From Dinochytrium kinnereticum (taxonomy: Eukaryota; Chytridiomycota; Chytridiomycetes; Chytridiales; Chytridiaceae): DNA of 30,934 nucleotides. Below are positions 1 through 9,744 of this stretch, piece by piece. A program made the translations under genes and the position numbers. The notes beneath the pieces are model-generated. The model had not been told where the DNA came from and searched no databases. It was given only the letters and a program-made list of their open reading frames with translations. Within the stretch, counting starts at the first letter, position 1, and each line of letters begins with the position of its first letter. The DNA lies in contig JADGJT010000220.1 of NCBI GenBank assembly GCA_027604005.1, positions 1-30,934 on the forward strand, read 5' to 3'.

Positions 1-41
1 GTAGTATTGTTGAGGAGACGTTGAATAGACGTGTCAGCACT

Positions 42-776
42 CTAAACGCAGTCTTTATTGTATAGTCCTTTTGGTTTACCACACCATGAGATCCGACAAA
101 TGTCCCTAGCCCGGTCCCATACCACTGCATCTCGCCAACCAAGATCGCAGCCTCTCTCTTTAAACCACATGGAAATTAAAGACCCCCTTGGTCCTTCAAC
201 CAAACCGCATGTGATGCAGTGCAGTATTTGACAGAGTGATTCTCTGCCGTCCTCTAGAAGGCGACGAAAGAAGTTGAAGCGCGAAGCAGAAAGACCCTGG
301 GATGTTAAAGTGGTTGATCCAGATGAGCTGCTGGATTTTGGAATGAAGGTAGAAGTTGAGGAGCACATGCTCTCCGGATCCCTATAGGAAAACAGTCTGT
401 AATATCCAATGATATATTGACACTTTCTGGAGTCGTTATCCAGCTGCTCCAAGCTATTCATGTCCATACCCTCTTCTTTCTCCATGATCTTAGGAACTTT
501 GAAGACACCATCGACCCCAATAACAGGTGTGGATCCCAATTCTCCACTAACATCATCCCCGTTACCAACGACCACGCTCTCAACAGTGTCTGCAGTTAAG
601 GCCTCACCTTCACCCCCACCCTCTCGATTCTCCACCGGCAATGTGGGATCATAAAAGAGAGCCACATAGATGACAGAGAAGCCAGCGAAAAGCGCCAACA
701 AGGCAATGGCCAGCAAGCCAGTGTTGGTTGATCTTGCAGGTCTTACGGCAAGGGAGTTGTAAGCGCGTTGATGCAT
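42..776 (-). CDS. Type II membrane protein of unknown function
   Basis: This is a single-exon reading frame of 244 aa counted from the first ATG at 776. A non-ATG extension would reach 797. Residues about 20-42 form one strong hydrophobic segment (core GLLAIALLALFAGFSVIYVA) after a short basic N-terminus, which predicts a type II or signal-anchor protein with its bulk in the secretory lumen or outside the cell. The middle is acidic and Gly/Ser-rich. The C-terminal half contains about ten Cys and several Trp, including the end motif ISWCGKPKGLYNKDC, which suggests a disulfide-bonded lumenal domain. I do not recognise the family. A Golgi glycosyltransferase-like stem would fit the topology, but no DXD motif is seen. 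It is divergent from the Cys-rich gene at 1191, with a 414-bp shared upstream region. Confidence 0.6.
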   Translation of the reverse strand: MHQRAYNSLAVRPARSTNTGLLAIALLALFAGFSVIYVALFYDPTLPVENREGGGEGEALTADTVESVVVGNGDDVSGELGSTPVIGVDGVFKVPKIMEKEEGMDMNSLEQLDNDSRKCQYIIGYYRLFSYRDPESMCSSTSTFIPKSSSSSGSTTLTSQGLSASRFNFFRRLLEDGRESLCQILHCITCGLVEGPRGSLISMWFKERGCDLGWRDAVVWDRARDICRISWCGKPKGLYNKDCV

Positions 777-1190
777 ATCTTTAAGCTGCACCGTCAAGTT
801 CCAGCGTGCCGTTGATCTCTGGTCGTGGCAAGCAACCTGCAGCAGATCGCGGTGATCTGCGCGTTTCCAACAAAACGGTTCTCGAGTGTGGTCATGTGCT
901 TATCACGTGACTGTCAGCGAATGGCTCCCCAAAACTGCGGATGCAAGCGAAGCCAAGCCGCGATTTGTTTGACCTTGTGTTTCTCGCCATTCAATCATTC
1001 ATGCCCCCTTCACCCCATTTTCGCCACTGGTTGTATCGTGCTGTCTGCAAAGCTATTGAGTGGCTGTCAAGCGAGCCAGAGATAACGGCAGGAGAGGAAT
1101 AAAAAGAGGGCTTCTAACCTTTCAACATTCTCTCTTTATTTCAAAAGAGAAAAGTAAACAGGCACAACTCCTTCAACTCACCCCGGAACC
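777..1190. promoter_or_regulatory. Divergent intergenic region with an E-box palindrome
   Basis: This gap separates two divergent genes (42-776 minus and 1191-1776 plus) and must hold both promoters. It contains the palindrome TCACGTGA at 903-910, a classical bHLH/E-box core. An A-rich TATA-like stretch, aataaaaag, lies near 1097-1105 about 90 bp before the plus-strand ATG. It is followed by a pyrimidine-rich stretch, typical of fungal transcription starts. Function is inferred from position only. Confidence 0.35.
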
Positions 1191-1776
1191 ATGACTTCAA
1201 GAGCGTTCACCACCATTGATGCTGTCAAGATCACTGACTTGCTGGCCTCCCACGGTCACAGCCTGATTGCCAGGCAAAGCGACTGCTCGCCGGTAAGTGT
1301 CGAAGTCATTCCGTTCACAAATCTTCATGTTTGATCGCCTTCTCCTTGTCACGTCTGTGCTTGCTCAACTTACTTCTCTCCCGCCTACATCATGGATTTA
1401 ATATGCAGCCACCTGGCCACGCCTGCTGCCCTGGTGGAGGTGAGTCTACATGCTTTACGTTATGATGGCTTTCGCTCGGGCCATCATATCCTTAACCAGT
1501 TGCTAACGTAACCCTTCAAACCCTCCAGTCCTTGCCTGCCCTAAAGGATTCGCCTGCAAGAGCGGTGGCATCTGCCAAAAGCAAATGAACCTCTCCCCCG
1601 TCATCATCGCTGTCATCGTCGTTGCCATCCTCCTCATCATCGGCTCCATTGTTGCCTGTATCATTTGGAGCCAGAGGAAGAGGCGCGCGGCAAAGAATAC
1701 CGCCGCTCTTTCTGCCCCTAGTACTTTTGTCGTGTCCGCTGCCCCTGTTGGCGGGCAGCAGCTCAACCACCAGTGA
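1191..1776 (+). CDS. Small Cys-rich single-pass membrane protein (3 exons)
   Basis: Exons are 1191-1292, 1409-1439 and 1529-1776. Introns start gtaagt and gtgagt, and the second has a perfect tgctaac branch site at 1501-1507. The spliced frame is unbroken and encodes 126 aa. Residues about 31-61 form a compact six-cysteine module with the pattern C, CC, C, C, C (core HACCPGG, then CPKGFAC and GGICQK). This resembles half of a granulin-type or other small disulfide knot. It is followed directly by one transmembrane helix (PVIIAVIVVAILLIIGSIVA) and a basic stop-transfer sequence, SQRKRRAAK, with a short tail. No clear N-terminal signal peptide is seen, so a type III (outside-N) topology is likely. 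The family is not recognised; a surface receptor or adhesin-like role is a guess. Confidence 0.72.
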
Positions 1777-1834
1777 TGATTTGGAGACTCTTTAGGCTTC
1801 GTTTTTATTATTCTCAGACCTCTCATGTTGATTT

Positions 1835-1840
1835 AATAAA
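1835..1840 (+). terminator. Poly(A) signal AATAAA
   Basis: An exact AATAAA lies 59 bp after the stop codon of the Cys-rich membrane protein gene, in an AT-rich 3' region. This is the normal distance for a polyadenylation signal. Confidence 0.4.
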
Positions 1841-2381
1841 TGATAATAGAGAGTTTTCGCAAACATCAAATTTGCAAATTTCATGTTCATTTTGGAGATA
1901 ATGCGCAAACATCAGAATTGGAGGACGGCGAGGTGTGAGAGCAACTCAGAGGGAGTGAGCGAGTGACGAGAAAAAGGCGAAGTCCTTCTTTCACTCTGCG
2001 CACTCGGCCTCACAAACGTCTCGCGTCTGTATCACCGTAATATAATTTATGTTACACACTGTTAAATCTCATTGAGACTTTCATCACTTTACATATCATT
2101 ATTAGCAAGTGTTTTATATTTTCCTGGTCTTCTTCAATTCAGCTGTATATGTGAATGATTTCGTTTTTTGACCTTTAAACCTCTCCTTCTGATGGATAAA
2201 GAGGGAATTGGTTTGTTATGGCTAGGGCCCAACGAGAGAAACGACGTACGTCAGTCCTGTAGCTGTGAACCCGATGCTTCCTCCACATCCCATGATGATC
2301 AAATGCCTCCCAACCCCCATTTAAGAATGACCAGGCGAGATCAGGTTTGTACAATTCAAGCAAGCTTCCATTCATAAATTC
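1841..2381. other. Intergenic, no gene seen
   Basis: This AT-rich spacer lies between the Cys-rich protein gene and the GT32 gene. The reading frames in it are short, have no domain pattern and are not supported by splice sites. It probably holds the 3' UTR of the first gene and the promoter of the second. Confidence 0.5.
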
Positions 2382-3383
2382 ATGGGTACCATCACAGGCC
2401 CCATTCTTACGCCACCAAATACCAGGCACTCTCTCCATGCCTTCCGCCATCGAAAACTTCATCTACTCATTCTCACAATCATCGCCATTCTCCTTCTGCT
2501 CACATTCACGCTTCCAATCCTTCTAAACCTCACATCAACAACCTCGGCCCAATCCCAACCTAGCAGTTTTTTGAAAGCAAGTCCCATCCCTCATATCTCC
2601 CTTCAAACCTCTTCCAAAAACCTCATCCCTTCACTTATTCACATCACCATACCTAGCAAGCAAAATCTTACTCGATCAGCCCTCCACAACCTGCAACTAT
2701 GGTCCTCCCAAAACCCAAATTTTACAATCATCATTTATGATGACGCCGATATGCTTGCAACCGTCCAAACTGCGGTACCCATCCTAGGAAGGGCATATTT
2801 GACCACTTTCGAAGGGTTTGAAAGGAAGGTGGAGAAAACTGATTTTTGGCGATACCTCGTTGTTTACCTTTATGGTGGCGTTTATGCCGACGCAGACGTG
2901 ACGCCACTTCAACCGATATCAACTTGGGCAAAACCATTTTCGGAATCAGTGGAAGCCCTTGTGGGAGGTGAAGTTTCTCTTCCGGATGAAGAGTCGCAAC
3001 GCTCTGGTGGTTTTGCATTCCAAAACCAATGGTGTCAATGGACGTTTGCGTTTCGAAAGGGCCATCCGTTTCTCCACTCGCTTTTAGATGGGATCATTCA
3101 AAATCAATCCACTGCGCCAAACAACCAAACGTCAGGCCAGGACTGGAAAATGAGTGTGCTGATGAGGACTGGTCCAGGGAGGTTTACGGTTGCTGTGAGA
3201 GAGTGGATAGAGACAAGAGGGGTGAAGCCGGAGATGGCAATGAAAAAATATGAAGTTATTGGGGGTATAGGATTTCTGCCACCATATGCATTCGGGAGTG
3301 GAGGATGGGTTGAAGCGCCGAATGATACAGGACTGGTTTTGGTACAGCATGAAGGGTGGGGATCTTGGAAGGTTGGCAAGTGA
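2382..3383 (+). CDS. GT32 glycosyltransferase, OCH1/alpha-mannosyltransferase type
   Basis: This intronless gene encodes 333 aa. It belongs to the glycosyltransferase sugar-binding DXD family (GT32), which includes yeast Och1 and Sur1/Csg1-type mannosyltransferases acting in the Golgi. A short cytosolic N-terminus is followed by a signal anchor at about residues 25-49 (LLILTIIAILLLLTFTLPIL). The lumenal catalytic domain starts near residue 80 with IPSLIHITIPSKQ. The core motif is at about 155-175: KTDFWRYLVVYLYGGVYADA, where DAD is the metal/nucleotide-sugar binding DXD. Downstream, NQWCQWTFAFRKGHPFL and the HEGWGSW end fit the family. Several N-x-S/T sites are present. The donor and acceptor sugars cannot be told from the sequence; GDP-mannose is the usual donor. 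It is likely to act in glycan or wall mannan assembly. Confidence 0.87.
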   Translation: MGTITGPILTPPNTRHSLHAFRHRKLHLLILTIIAILLLLTFTLPILLNLTSTTSAQSQPSSFLKASPIPHISLQTSSKNLIPSLIHITIPSKQNLTRSALHNLQLWSSQNPNFTIIIYDDADMLATVQTAVPILGRAYLTTFEGFERKVEKTDFWRYLVVYLYGGVYADADVTPLQPISTWAKPFSESVEALVGGEVSLPDEESQRSGGFAFQNQWCQWTFAFRKGHPFLHSLLDGIIQNQSTAPNNQTSGQDWKMSVLMRTGPGRFTVAVREWIETRGVKPEMAMKKYEVIGGIGFLPPYAFGSGGWVEAPNDTGLVLVQHEGWGSWKVGK

Positions 3384-3457
3384 TTGGCAGGATGAAAATA
3401 TTTGGAGTTTGAGTTTTCCGTTCTCACTTTGTAAGGGTGACTATGCATCGTCTTCAA

Positions 3458-3463
3458 AATAAA
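3458..3463 (+). terminator. Poly(A) signal AATAAA
   Basis: An exact AATAAA lies 75 bp after the GT32 stop codon, which fits a polyadenylation signal. Confidence 0.35.
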
Positions 3464-4045
3464 GAGCCCCCCCTTTGAAGCACATAAATGCTAACGCTGT
3501 TCTACGTATAACACTTCCTTTACTAACTTAAAACTCTGTCTCATGTATACACGAAGATATTTGAACCATACCATCGCTCTTCTGATCCAAACCCGCATGC
3601 CTGAAGGCGCTTATCTTCACCAAAAAAAAACAGTCCAGGTTTCCATAATATTCATTTGGAATTCATTTTGAAAATGCAAATCTCTTCCCTGGATTCATAC
3701 ACGTGAATGATCCCGCGTTTTGCCGGCACATTCCATATCTTACGTTTGGGAGAGATTGCCACGTCCTTGTTCATGATTTCCAGCTTTTATCAGTTGAAAT
3801 TATGGAGGCAACCCGAATGGTAGAGTGGGCCGAAACTTTTTCTTTTGATTACATTTTGTTACGAGATCAGGACGACGAAGAGCCCGCTACTCGTGTCGTT
3901 AGGCGCTTTCTATTTCTTCCTTTGCTGGCTTTTTTGGAATTCTGTGAGAGCTCATCATTCATGTTCCTTTTATGGCTGAACAGTGCCTTAACATACAGAA
4001 GGGAATGACTGTATTTTGCTGATCAGCACCGAGGGTAATAGAGGA

Positions 4046-5143
4046 ATGTCCCAGCCAGGGGATACCTCACGGCCCGTGACGCTGATGAGAAAGTGCAACG
4101 GCACAAATCGCGTCCCTGACGACTCTTTCAAATCAACTGCAGTCAACCACATGGCCTCTGCTCTTCAACCAAGATCTACGCCGCTTCCATCTTTCGGCCA
4201 ACCCGAGCCTCTTCTGATATGTCACAGCCGAAGCCCGAACATAGTTCAATCCGCGTCGGCCATTTCTCCTTCAGCTGACAAGACTGAGTCCTTGAGCGTC
4301 GAAGAATCAAGCACAGAACCTCATATTCAATCAGTATACGAGGCACTGGCTCGTCAACCCAGGAACCAAGATTCGATGGAGAGCGTCACCCGAATTAGAA
4401 CACCAGATACCCCTTCAACTCCAACTAAGGTTCTTCAACGACGTAAAAAATCAGTCACTATTCAGTTTGAGGATGGCTCATTTGGCGTTCCAGGCACATT
4501 CGATACCTTCGAGTCATTTGCAAATGATGATTTTAAACCGTTTCCGAGGGAAATGCCAGCGACAACGGAAACAACGTTGAGCATGGTTGCGCGGCAGATT
4601 CGGGATATACATGTAATGCGTGGGATGGACTCAACAGAAAGCGTCTTAGAGGACGCATTTCGTAGGAGGGGATCTACCATTGATAAGAGGGACGAAAGTT
4701 TTCAGTGCCGTGCCATCGGTAGCGGTAGCAAGAAAGCCATTAATGGTGACAGGTTCTTTTCCAAACTTAGGGATAGTGACAGTGACGAGGACTCGATATC
4801 TTCGTCTTCCACGCTGGTGCGGTCGACCACAGCTGAACGTAAAATGACCTCGATTCAGAAAACCGCATACTATACCAAGGATGTGAAAGTTGCTATTGAA
4901 AGGCTAAGCGAAACCACCACTATCGCCTGCATCGAGAGCTCCAAAACCCATCAGATTCAATCTGAGGTGCAGCAATTGCAACACCTCGCTGCTGTTTCAG
5001 AAAGCACTGAAATTGTCACAACCCGTCCAAGGCCATCCCAACAAATAGTCCAGGTGGCCAAGCGTCTCTTTCGTCGCGTGCAGCGAGCGGTTATCTCGAC
5101 CCGCGGGGATCACAGGCCTCCACTACATCCGTCTTCGTTTTGA
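4046..5143 (+). CDS. Ser/Thr-rich, probably disordered protein
   Basis: This frame encodes 365 aa from the first ATG at 4046. The open frame runs upstream without ATG to 3992. A 5' exon is possible: an ATG at 3802 (MEATRMVEWAETFSFDY) could be joined by an intron of about 3893-3998 ending acatacag, but its donor gtgtcg is weak, so I start at 4046. The protein is rich in Ser, Thr, Arg and Glu. It has a basic patch followed by KSVTIQFEDGSFG near residue 140, an acidic serine run (DSDSDEDSISSSS) and a basic C-terminus (VAKRLFRRVQRAV). It has no membrane segment or signal peptide. I recognise no domain. A regulatory or scaffold protein controlled by phosphorylation would fit the composition. Confidence 0.55.
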   Translation: MSQPGDTSRPVTLMRKCNGTNRVPDDSFKSTAVNHMASALQPRSTPLPSFGQPEPLLICHSRSPNIVQSASAISPSADKTESLSVEESSTEPHIQSVYEALARQPRNQDSMESVTRIRTPDTPSTPTKVLQRRKKSVTIQFEDGSFGVPGTFDTFESFANDDFKPFPREMPATTETTLSMVARQIRDIHVMRGMDSTESVLEDAFRRRGSTIDKRDESFQCRAIGSGSKKAINGDRFFSKLRDSDSDEDSISSSSTLVRSTTAERKMTSIQKTAYYTKDVKVAIERLSETTTIACIESSKTHQIQSEVQQLQHLAAVSESTEIVTTRPRPSQQIVQVAKRLFRRVQRAVISTRGDHRPPLHPSSF

Positions 5144-6567
5144 CTTCAAATAAAAAAACTAATGTGTTTCCTACCGATGGCCTTGAACCAAAAAACTACT
5201 GTGTTTCCTACCAGAGGTCTAGAAGTGCCGGCACTGGCGGCAAGTTGCACTGCACCTGTGGCCCGATACCATCTACACTACAGGGTGCTCCTGGAAGATC
5301 TGGGGAAGAAGGAGATTGGTCAGAGTCGTTAAATCTAATGGGTTGAAAAAGGCTGTGCACTTGGTTTGAACAAATGATACAAATATAAAGAAGTGTAGAC
5401 GTGAAGTTCAGATATCTGAACGGGAGGATTTAAATATACCAAGGCAAAGGGAAAGTACAGTATCCCTTTCTGAATAGCTTTCAAATATAGGATAGAGTTT
5501 GTTTGTTTTTTGACTGGCAGTATATAATGAAAGTCCTGCTACGTACGGCAGATGGTGCGTTATCATATTAGCAAGCTGGGTGAAATGAAATAGAAAAAAG
5601 CAGGAAGTCTTCCCTGTAATCACCTCAAAAACAATAATTCTAATTTCTTGTAATCAATTCCTAACAAAGAGCATAAGGAGTTGAAACGAACCCCAGAACC
5701 AGTTTGGTAGATCGAGAGAGTACAATGGTCGTCCAATCCATACCTTAAGCCCACATCTGCATCGGGGGCCCTCTTTGAGATTGCCCGATTTACTTTATCG
5801 GCGATTCATTGGCGAGAGGGTTTGCCCTTCTTTTCCCTGTAGATCCTCTTTTCCCATTAATTCTTATCATACTAAACGCAATACTGTAAGCCATCGCAAA
5901 AGCCTTCACCTCAATGCTTGGGGCATTCTATATCGGCAGAAATTTGGTGCTAACTTAAATAACTACACTGTTTATTAGAAAGAAGCTCATGGAAAGTCAT
6001 TACGTGCCTTCAACTGTGGAAGATGGCAGAGCGGCATTCAACTGGATTGTGTATCTCGACTGCTTATTCAGATTCTTTTATTTTGAGGAGTGTCATTACC
6101 AACTAACCAATGAGAGCCTTACCTAAATGACCATCCTGCATTTGAACATGGCGATCGTATGAGGGATCCTGGAGGCTTTGGTTGGGGATAACTTAGTTAC
6201 AGTTTCACTATCTTCCGATTATACAAAAATCTCCCAGCCTTCTTAGAGGGTAGGGTTAGGAATTACTCGCCGACAACCACCCATACCCAAGCCTAAATGC
6301 CATCATGGCCACTTCCAAAACATTCAATTGGACTATCGGCCGTACCGAACGCAATCTACCCCACCCACATGGAAGACCTTTATGGGTCGTGGATCACGTC
6401 CACCGGATGGTGATCCCGAATCGAACGAATCAGAGGTCGTGCCCAGATATCTCGTTTTAAACCAAACAATGGCATAATAATAGACAAGGCTTAAAGGGAT
6501 TTGATCCAAATAAAGGCAATAGAACAACCCTCGGTTCTTTGACGTTAACATCGCGAAGGTTTTGAGG
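5144..6567. other. 1.4-kb intergenic region, nothing recognised
   Basis: Reading frames here are short, are on both strands and show no family motif, signal peptide or consistent splice structure. Base composition is AT-rich (for example 5380-5660). It probably contains the 3' UTR of the upstream gene and the promoter or 5' UTR of the gene at 6568. Confidence 0.45.
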
Positions 6568-8073
6568 ATGGTTGAGGCAGATGATATCAACAGCCATTCG
6601 GGAATGGATCATGCCATCGACCATGCTAGCACAGAGGCTCTTACATCAATGTCGTCAGTCCATCGTGAAGATTGCGTGAACGAGGGTGACGGCCAAGGGC
6701 TTGGATTCGAAATTCGAACATCAATTATCCCAGATGGTTTCATCGACCGATCGGAGAGACGGGCCGATCTGGAGGGTTTGACACGGAGCGATTCTACCCC
6801 GCCTACCGAGGGAACCATGGCTGTGGAGAGGCGTGCGCCAGTCTCAGCAATCATCTCATCTAATGATTCCACTGCCAGGACGGGGAAAACGAGGAAATCA
6901 GTATCTTCAACAAGGCATATTTCATTCAGTGCCCGCACAGAATCAACGGGTCAGATGGAACAGTGCAGCCTAAAGAAGTTGGGGAGCAATGCTGGATCGC
7001 CTCTGCAGGGAAAACCTGAAGAAGGTGCCGATCAGACTGGGGCAAGATCCGTCAAGTACACCTTACATCCAGAGGCAGCCAAGTTATCTGCTGCATCGCT
7101 CTCGAATGATGTCATCGAGCGCCATCGCCTTTCCATGACACAAAACAGCAAGTGCGTGACAGAAGAGGTGAATGCGGCAGTCCCAAATCCGGAATTAGCG
7201 CCTTTAACATCCGGCGTATCCGCTAGACGACGGCCCACATCCATGATATCTCAGGGGAGTGAAGCTATAGTTCGCAGATCCACAAGCGTTCGCCCAGTTT
7301 CCTACACTAACGGAGAAAACAATGAAGACTTCATGAGACCATACCCAGTCCCTACGACATCCCTAGAAGCTGATACCCACCCCCAGAGCCAGGCCCGTGC
7401 CTCAGTCAATGGCACCTCCACTCCCATGAAACCCCAAGCGCAGTTAGCCGACATGCATCTTTCGAATGGCTCCTCGTCCGATCTTAAAAGCCTAGCAAAC
7501 GTTGTAGGTACCACTCGACGGTCGGGGCCAACAGTTCGATCATCCATCTGCTCCATGGCAACTATTGAGACTGGATATGTGCAAACACCAATGGCTAACC
7601 CGTCGCCATTACGGAATTCGGTCTGCTTAGATGATGAGCCTCACCGTCATTCTTCATTAACGACCAAGAAGATGTCACGTAGATCGTCAGGGCGCAGAGA
7701 ATCTATGACAGATCCATTAGAGAATGTGTATCCGCGTCCCCTTTCACGAGTCGAGGACAAGCATGCTACTCTGAGGAACGATGATAAGTGGGTGACTTCA
7801 AAGGAGAGGCTACAGAGACATTCTGCAAATTTTGCACTGGATTCCAATGGTCAGGTTTTAAAAGCGAGCACATCAGGTCTGGGGCTGAAAAGTGGGAGGT
7901 CAGCTTCGTCCTTGCCCGATGAAACCAGGAAAGGTGCAATGGGTTGTAAGGAGCGATGGTGGCACTTCGACACAAAAAAGAGCAATCGAGTTGGGATGAA
8001 TGGGACTGAGGGTTGGAAGGATGCCAATGTTGGTAGGAATTGGTGGAAGGGCCTGATTAAGAGGAAAGGGTGA
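6568..8073 (+). CDS. Large Ser/Arg-rich disordered protein with many RRxS sites
   Basis: This single-exon frame encodes 501 aa from the ATG at 6568; two non-ATG codons precede it in frame. The protein has no signal peptide, membrane helix or recognisable fold, and is dominated by Ser, Thr, Arg, Asn and Pro. It carries repeated basic-directed phosphorylation motifs: RRPTSM, RRSTSV, TRRSG, SRRSSG and GRRESM. These are typical of PKA or other AGC kinase targets. The C-terminus is different and more conserved-looking: KERWWHFDTKKS and NWWKGLIKRKG, Trp- and Lys-rich and possibly a binding tail. I do not recognise the family. Codon use and the long unbroken frame support a real gene. The 4046-5143 gene upstream is similar in style, but I see no clear sequence match between the two. 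Confidence 0.65.
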   Translation: MVEADDINSHSGMDHAIDHASTEALTSMSSVHREDCVNEGDGQGLGFEIRTSIIPDGFIDRSERRADLEGLTRSDSTPPTEGTMAVERRAPVSAIISSNDSTARTGKTRKSVSSTRHISFSARTESTGQMEQCSLKKLGSNAGSPLQGKPEEGADQTGARSVKYTLHPEAAKLSAASLSNDVIERHRLSMTQNSKCVTEEVNAAVPNPELAPLTSGVSARRRPTSMISQGSEAIVRRSTSVRPVSYTNGENNEDFMRPYPVPTTSLEADTHPQSQARASVNGTSTPMKPQAQLADMHLSNGSSSDLKSLANVVGTTRRSGPTVRSSICSMATIETGYVQTPMANPSPLRNSVCLDDEPHRHSSLTTKKMSRRSSGRRESMTDPLENVYPRPLSRVEDKHATLRNDDKWVTSKERLQRHSANFALDSNGQVLKASTSGLGLKSGRSASSLPDETRKGAMGCKERWWHFDTKKSNRVGMNGTEGWKDANVGRNWWKGLIKRKG

Positions 8074-8548
8074 CTGTAACATTCCCTGTTTTAGGAGAAT
8101 GCTGTTGTTTGATAGTGGGGTGTAAGGGGCTGAGATTCCGAAGTAATCCATACAATCACTGGAAGATCACTATAATAACAACCAACAACCACTGCAGCGG
8201 TAGTCTAATATAGCTTCATACCAGATAAGTTTAACAATGCGGGTGCTTCAGCAGTGAATGTCTACCATGCTATGGCCTGCAAAGAGCAGCCAGCCAGCAT
8301 TCGCTATGTTCTTCCTCTATTAGCACATTGGCCCAATACAAAAAAAAAAAATTCCAATGCAAAAAGAAACATATATCCACTATTTTGAAGTGACGAGGAG
8401 ACTAAGACCCATTAAAAGCATTGTGAAGCAGGGGGAGAAGGAATTTTTAGATAATATGGAAGTAGAAGCAAAGGGGGCGTAAGGAGGGATAAAAATCACA
8501 TAAGCGGTTTGACTGGGAAAAGATGGAGGGGCTTGCGACTTGGACTTT
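8074..8548. other. Convergent 3' spacer
   Basis: This lies between the stop codons of the plus-strand gene at 6568-8073 and the minus-strand BRI3-like gene. It contains an A-tract near 8340-8351 and no gene that I can support. It is best read as the two 3' UTRs. Confidence 0.45.
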
Positions 8549-9744
8549 TTAACCAATCAGCCTGCCGCACTTGACACACTTTTGCTCACGCATAAGCCAA
8601 CAGCAGATAACACCGACGGGGAAGCAGCTAAAAAAGACACAAGGAAAAAGTGGAGGAACGGTATGTGTTAGATATGGGAGTCTTTCACACGAGGTAATGA
8701 GATCTAACTTACCAAATAGCGAGGAAGATACCGCACTGAGAGTGTATCATGTTGAGAAGGGAGAAAATGAGTTATGTTAGCAATAAAACGATGAGTATAA
8801 GGAAGAAAGGACGCTTAAGAAAGCCGGGATAGATTAGACGATGTGACGCATCGCCTGGATGCTGATAAACAACGTCAGTGTTGAAATGCGCATCAACGCG
8901 TAACGCGTCGATGAGGGCAGACAGTCACGCAGCACGATGTTGCCAGACCAATGAGAAATTTTTCGTGCTGTGAGACACTGTCCCACCCTTGACCCCCTTG
9001 GTGATAAAGACGGCCTTGCATGATCCACAACTCAGAAGGCAGTTAGACGGCTGCAGGAGGACATGATGCCGTGCGATCGGTGGATGCATAAATGGGGAGG
9101 CACACGGAAGGTGTGCAAAGAAAATACAAGGCCTGTGGAGTGAAGATGAAAAGGTACTCACGCAGGTGAACTCATCCTGGTAGTTGTGAACTCCTCCATT
9201 GGGGCACATCTCACCGGCGGGGACCTATAATGACAAATAATGACACAGGAAACAGATGAGGAATAGAAAAGAGGATGAAGGAAATGAGAAAGGGAAAGGA
9301 AATAGAAGGGACAGCGATCAGTTTTGGAACAAAAACTCAAAAAAAAAGCATTTGGGCCGGGGAAACGATTATAGCATAGGCTCAATAAGGAGACAGCATG
9401 CATATCCATCACCACGCACAAAAGAAGAAAAGATTGCTCGTCAAATATGACAGGCAATCAGGAAATAAAGCAATCGCAAGCAAATGAGTTTATCGACAGA
9501 CCTGCATCATGATGACACCGGGAGCGCCCATCTGAACGGGGACGGCGCCAGGAGGGAACTGCCCAGGTTGGGTGTACATGGGGGGAGAGTTAGGGTCAAC
9601 AGCGTAGGAGGCCGGGTACTGGGCAGCGCCTTGAGCGGCATATTGCTGCTGGGGAGCATACTGCTGTTGCTGGGGTGGCTGTGCGTAAGCCTGCGGAGGG
9701 GCCTGGCCGTAAGGCTGCTGCTGCTCGTAGTTCTTTGAGTCCAT
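8549..9744 (-). CDS. BRI3-like (brain protein I3 family) membrane protein, 4 exons
   Basis: On the minus strand the exons are 9744-9502, 9224-9162, 8735-8713 and 8627-8549. All joins keep frame, giving 135 aa. Exon 1 encodes a Pro/Gln/Tyr-rich tail (runs such as QQQQYAPQQQY). Exon 2 gives EMCPNGGVHNYQDEFTC. The 23-nt exon 3 and exon 4 give CGIFLAICCFPVGVICCWLM followed by REQKCVKCGRLIG and stop. A Pro-rich N-terminus, a Cys motif, a membrane-dipping Cys-rich hydrophobic segment containing FLxIxxFPxGxICC, and a final CxxCG is the layout of the BRI3/LITAF-like family, found on endo-lysosomal membranes in animals. The first Cys pair is degenerate (CPNG instead of CPxC), so metal binding may differ. 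The exact role in fungi is not known to me. A long frame running upstream to 9894 lacks an ATG-based case; I chose MDSKNYEQ. Confidence 0.8.

Noticed and set aside
842..860. Short inverted repeat gcagatc-gcggt-gatctgc in the first divergent promoter.
   Set aside because: A 7-bp inverted repeat with this spacing is expected about once or twice by chance in the window.
3703..4008. Open frame of 101 codons upstream of the Ser/Thr-rich gene.
   Set aside because: Its start is not ATG and it has no domain. Most possible joins to the downstream frame give a stop; only a weak-donor join works, so it is mentioned as a possible 5' exon and not called.
6400..6450. A tRNA-like T-loop (TTCGATT) on the minus strand.
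   Set aside because: The flanking bases do not form a proper five-pair T stem, and no acceptor or anticodon arm can be drawn around it.
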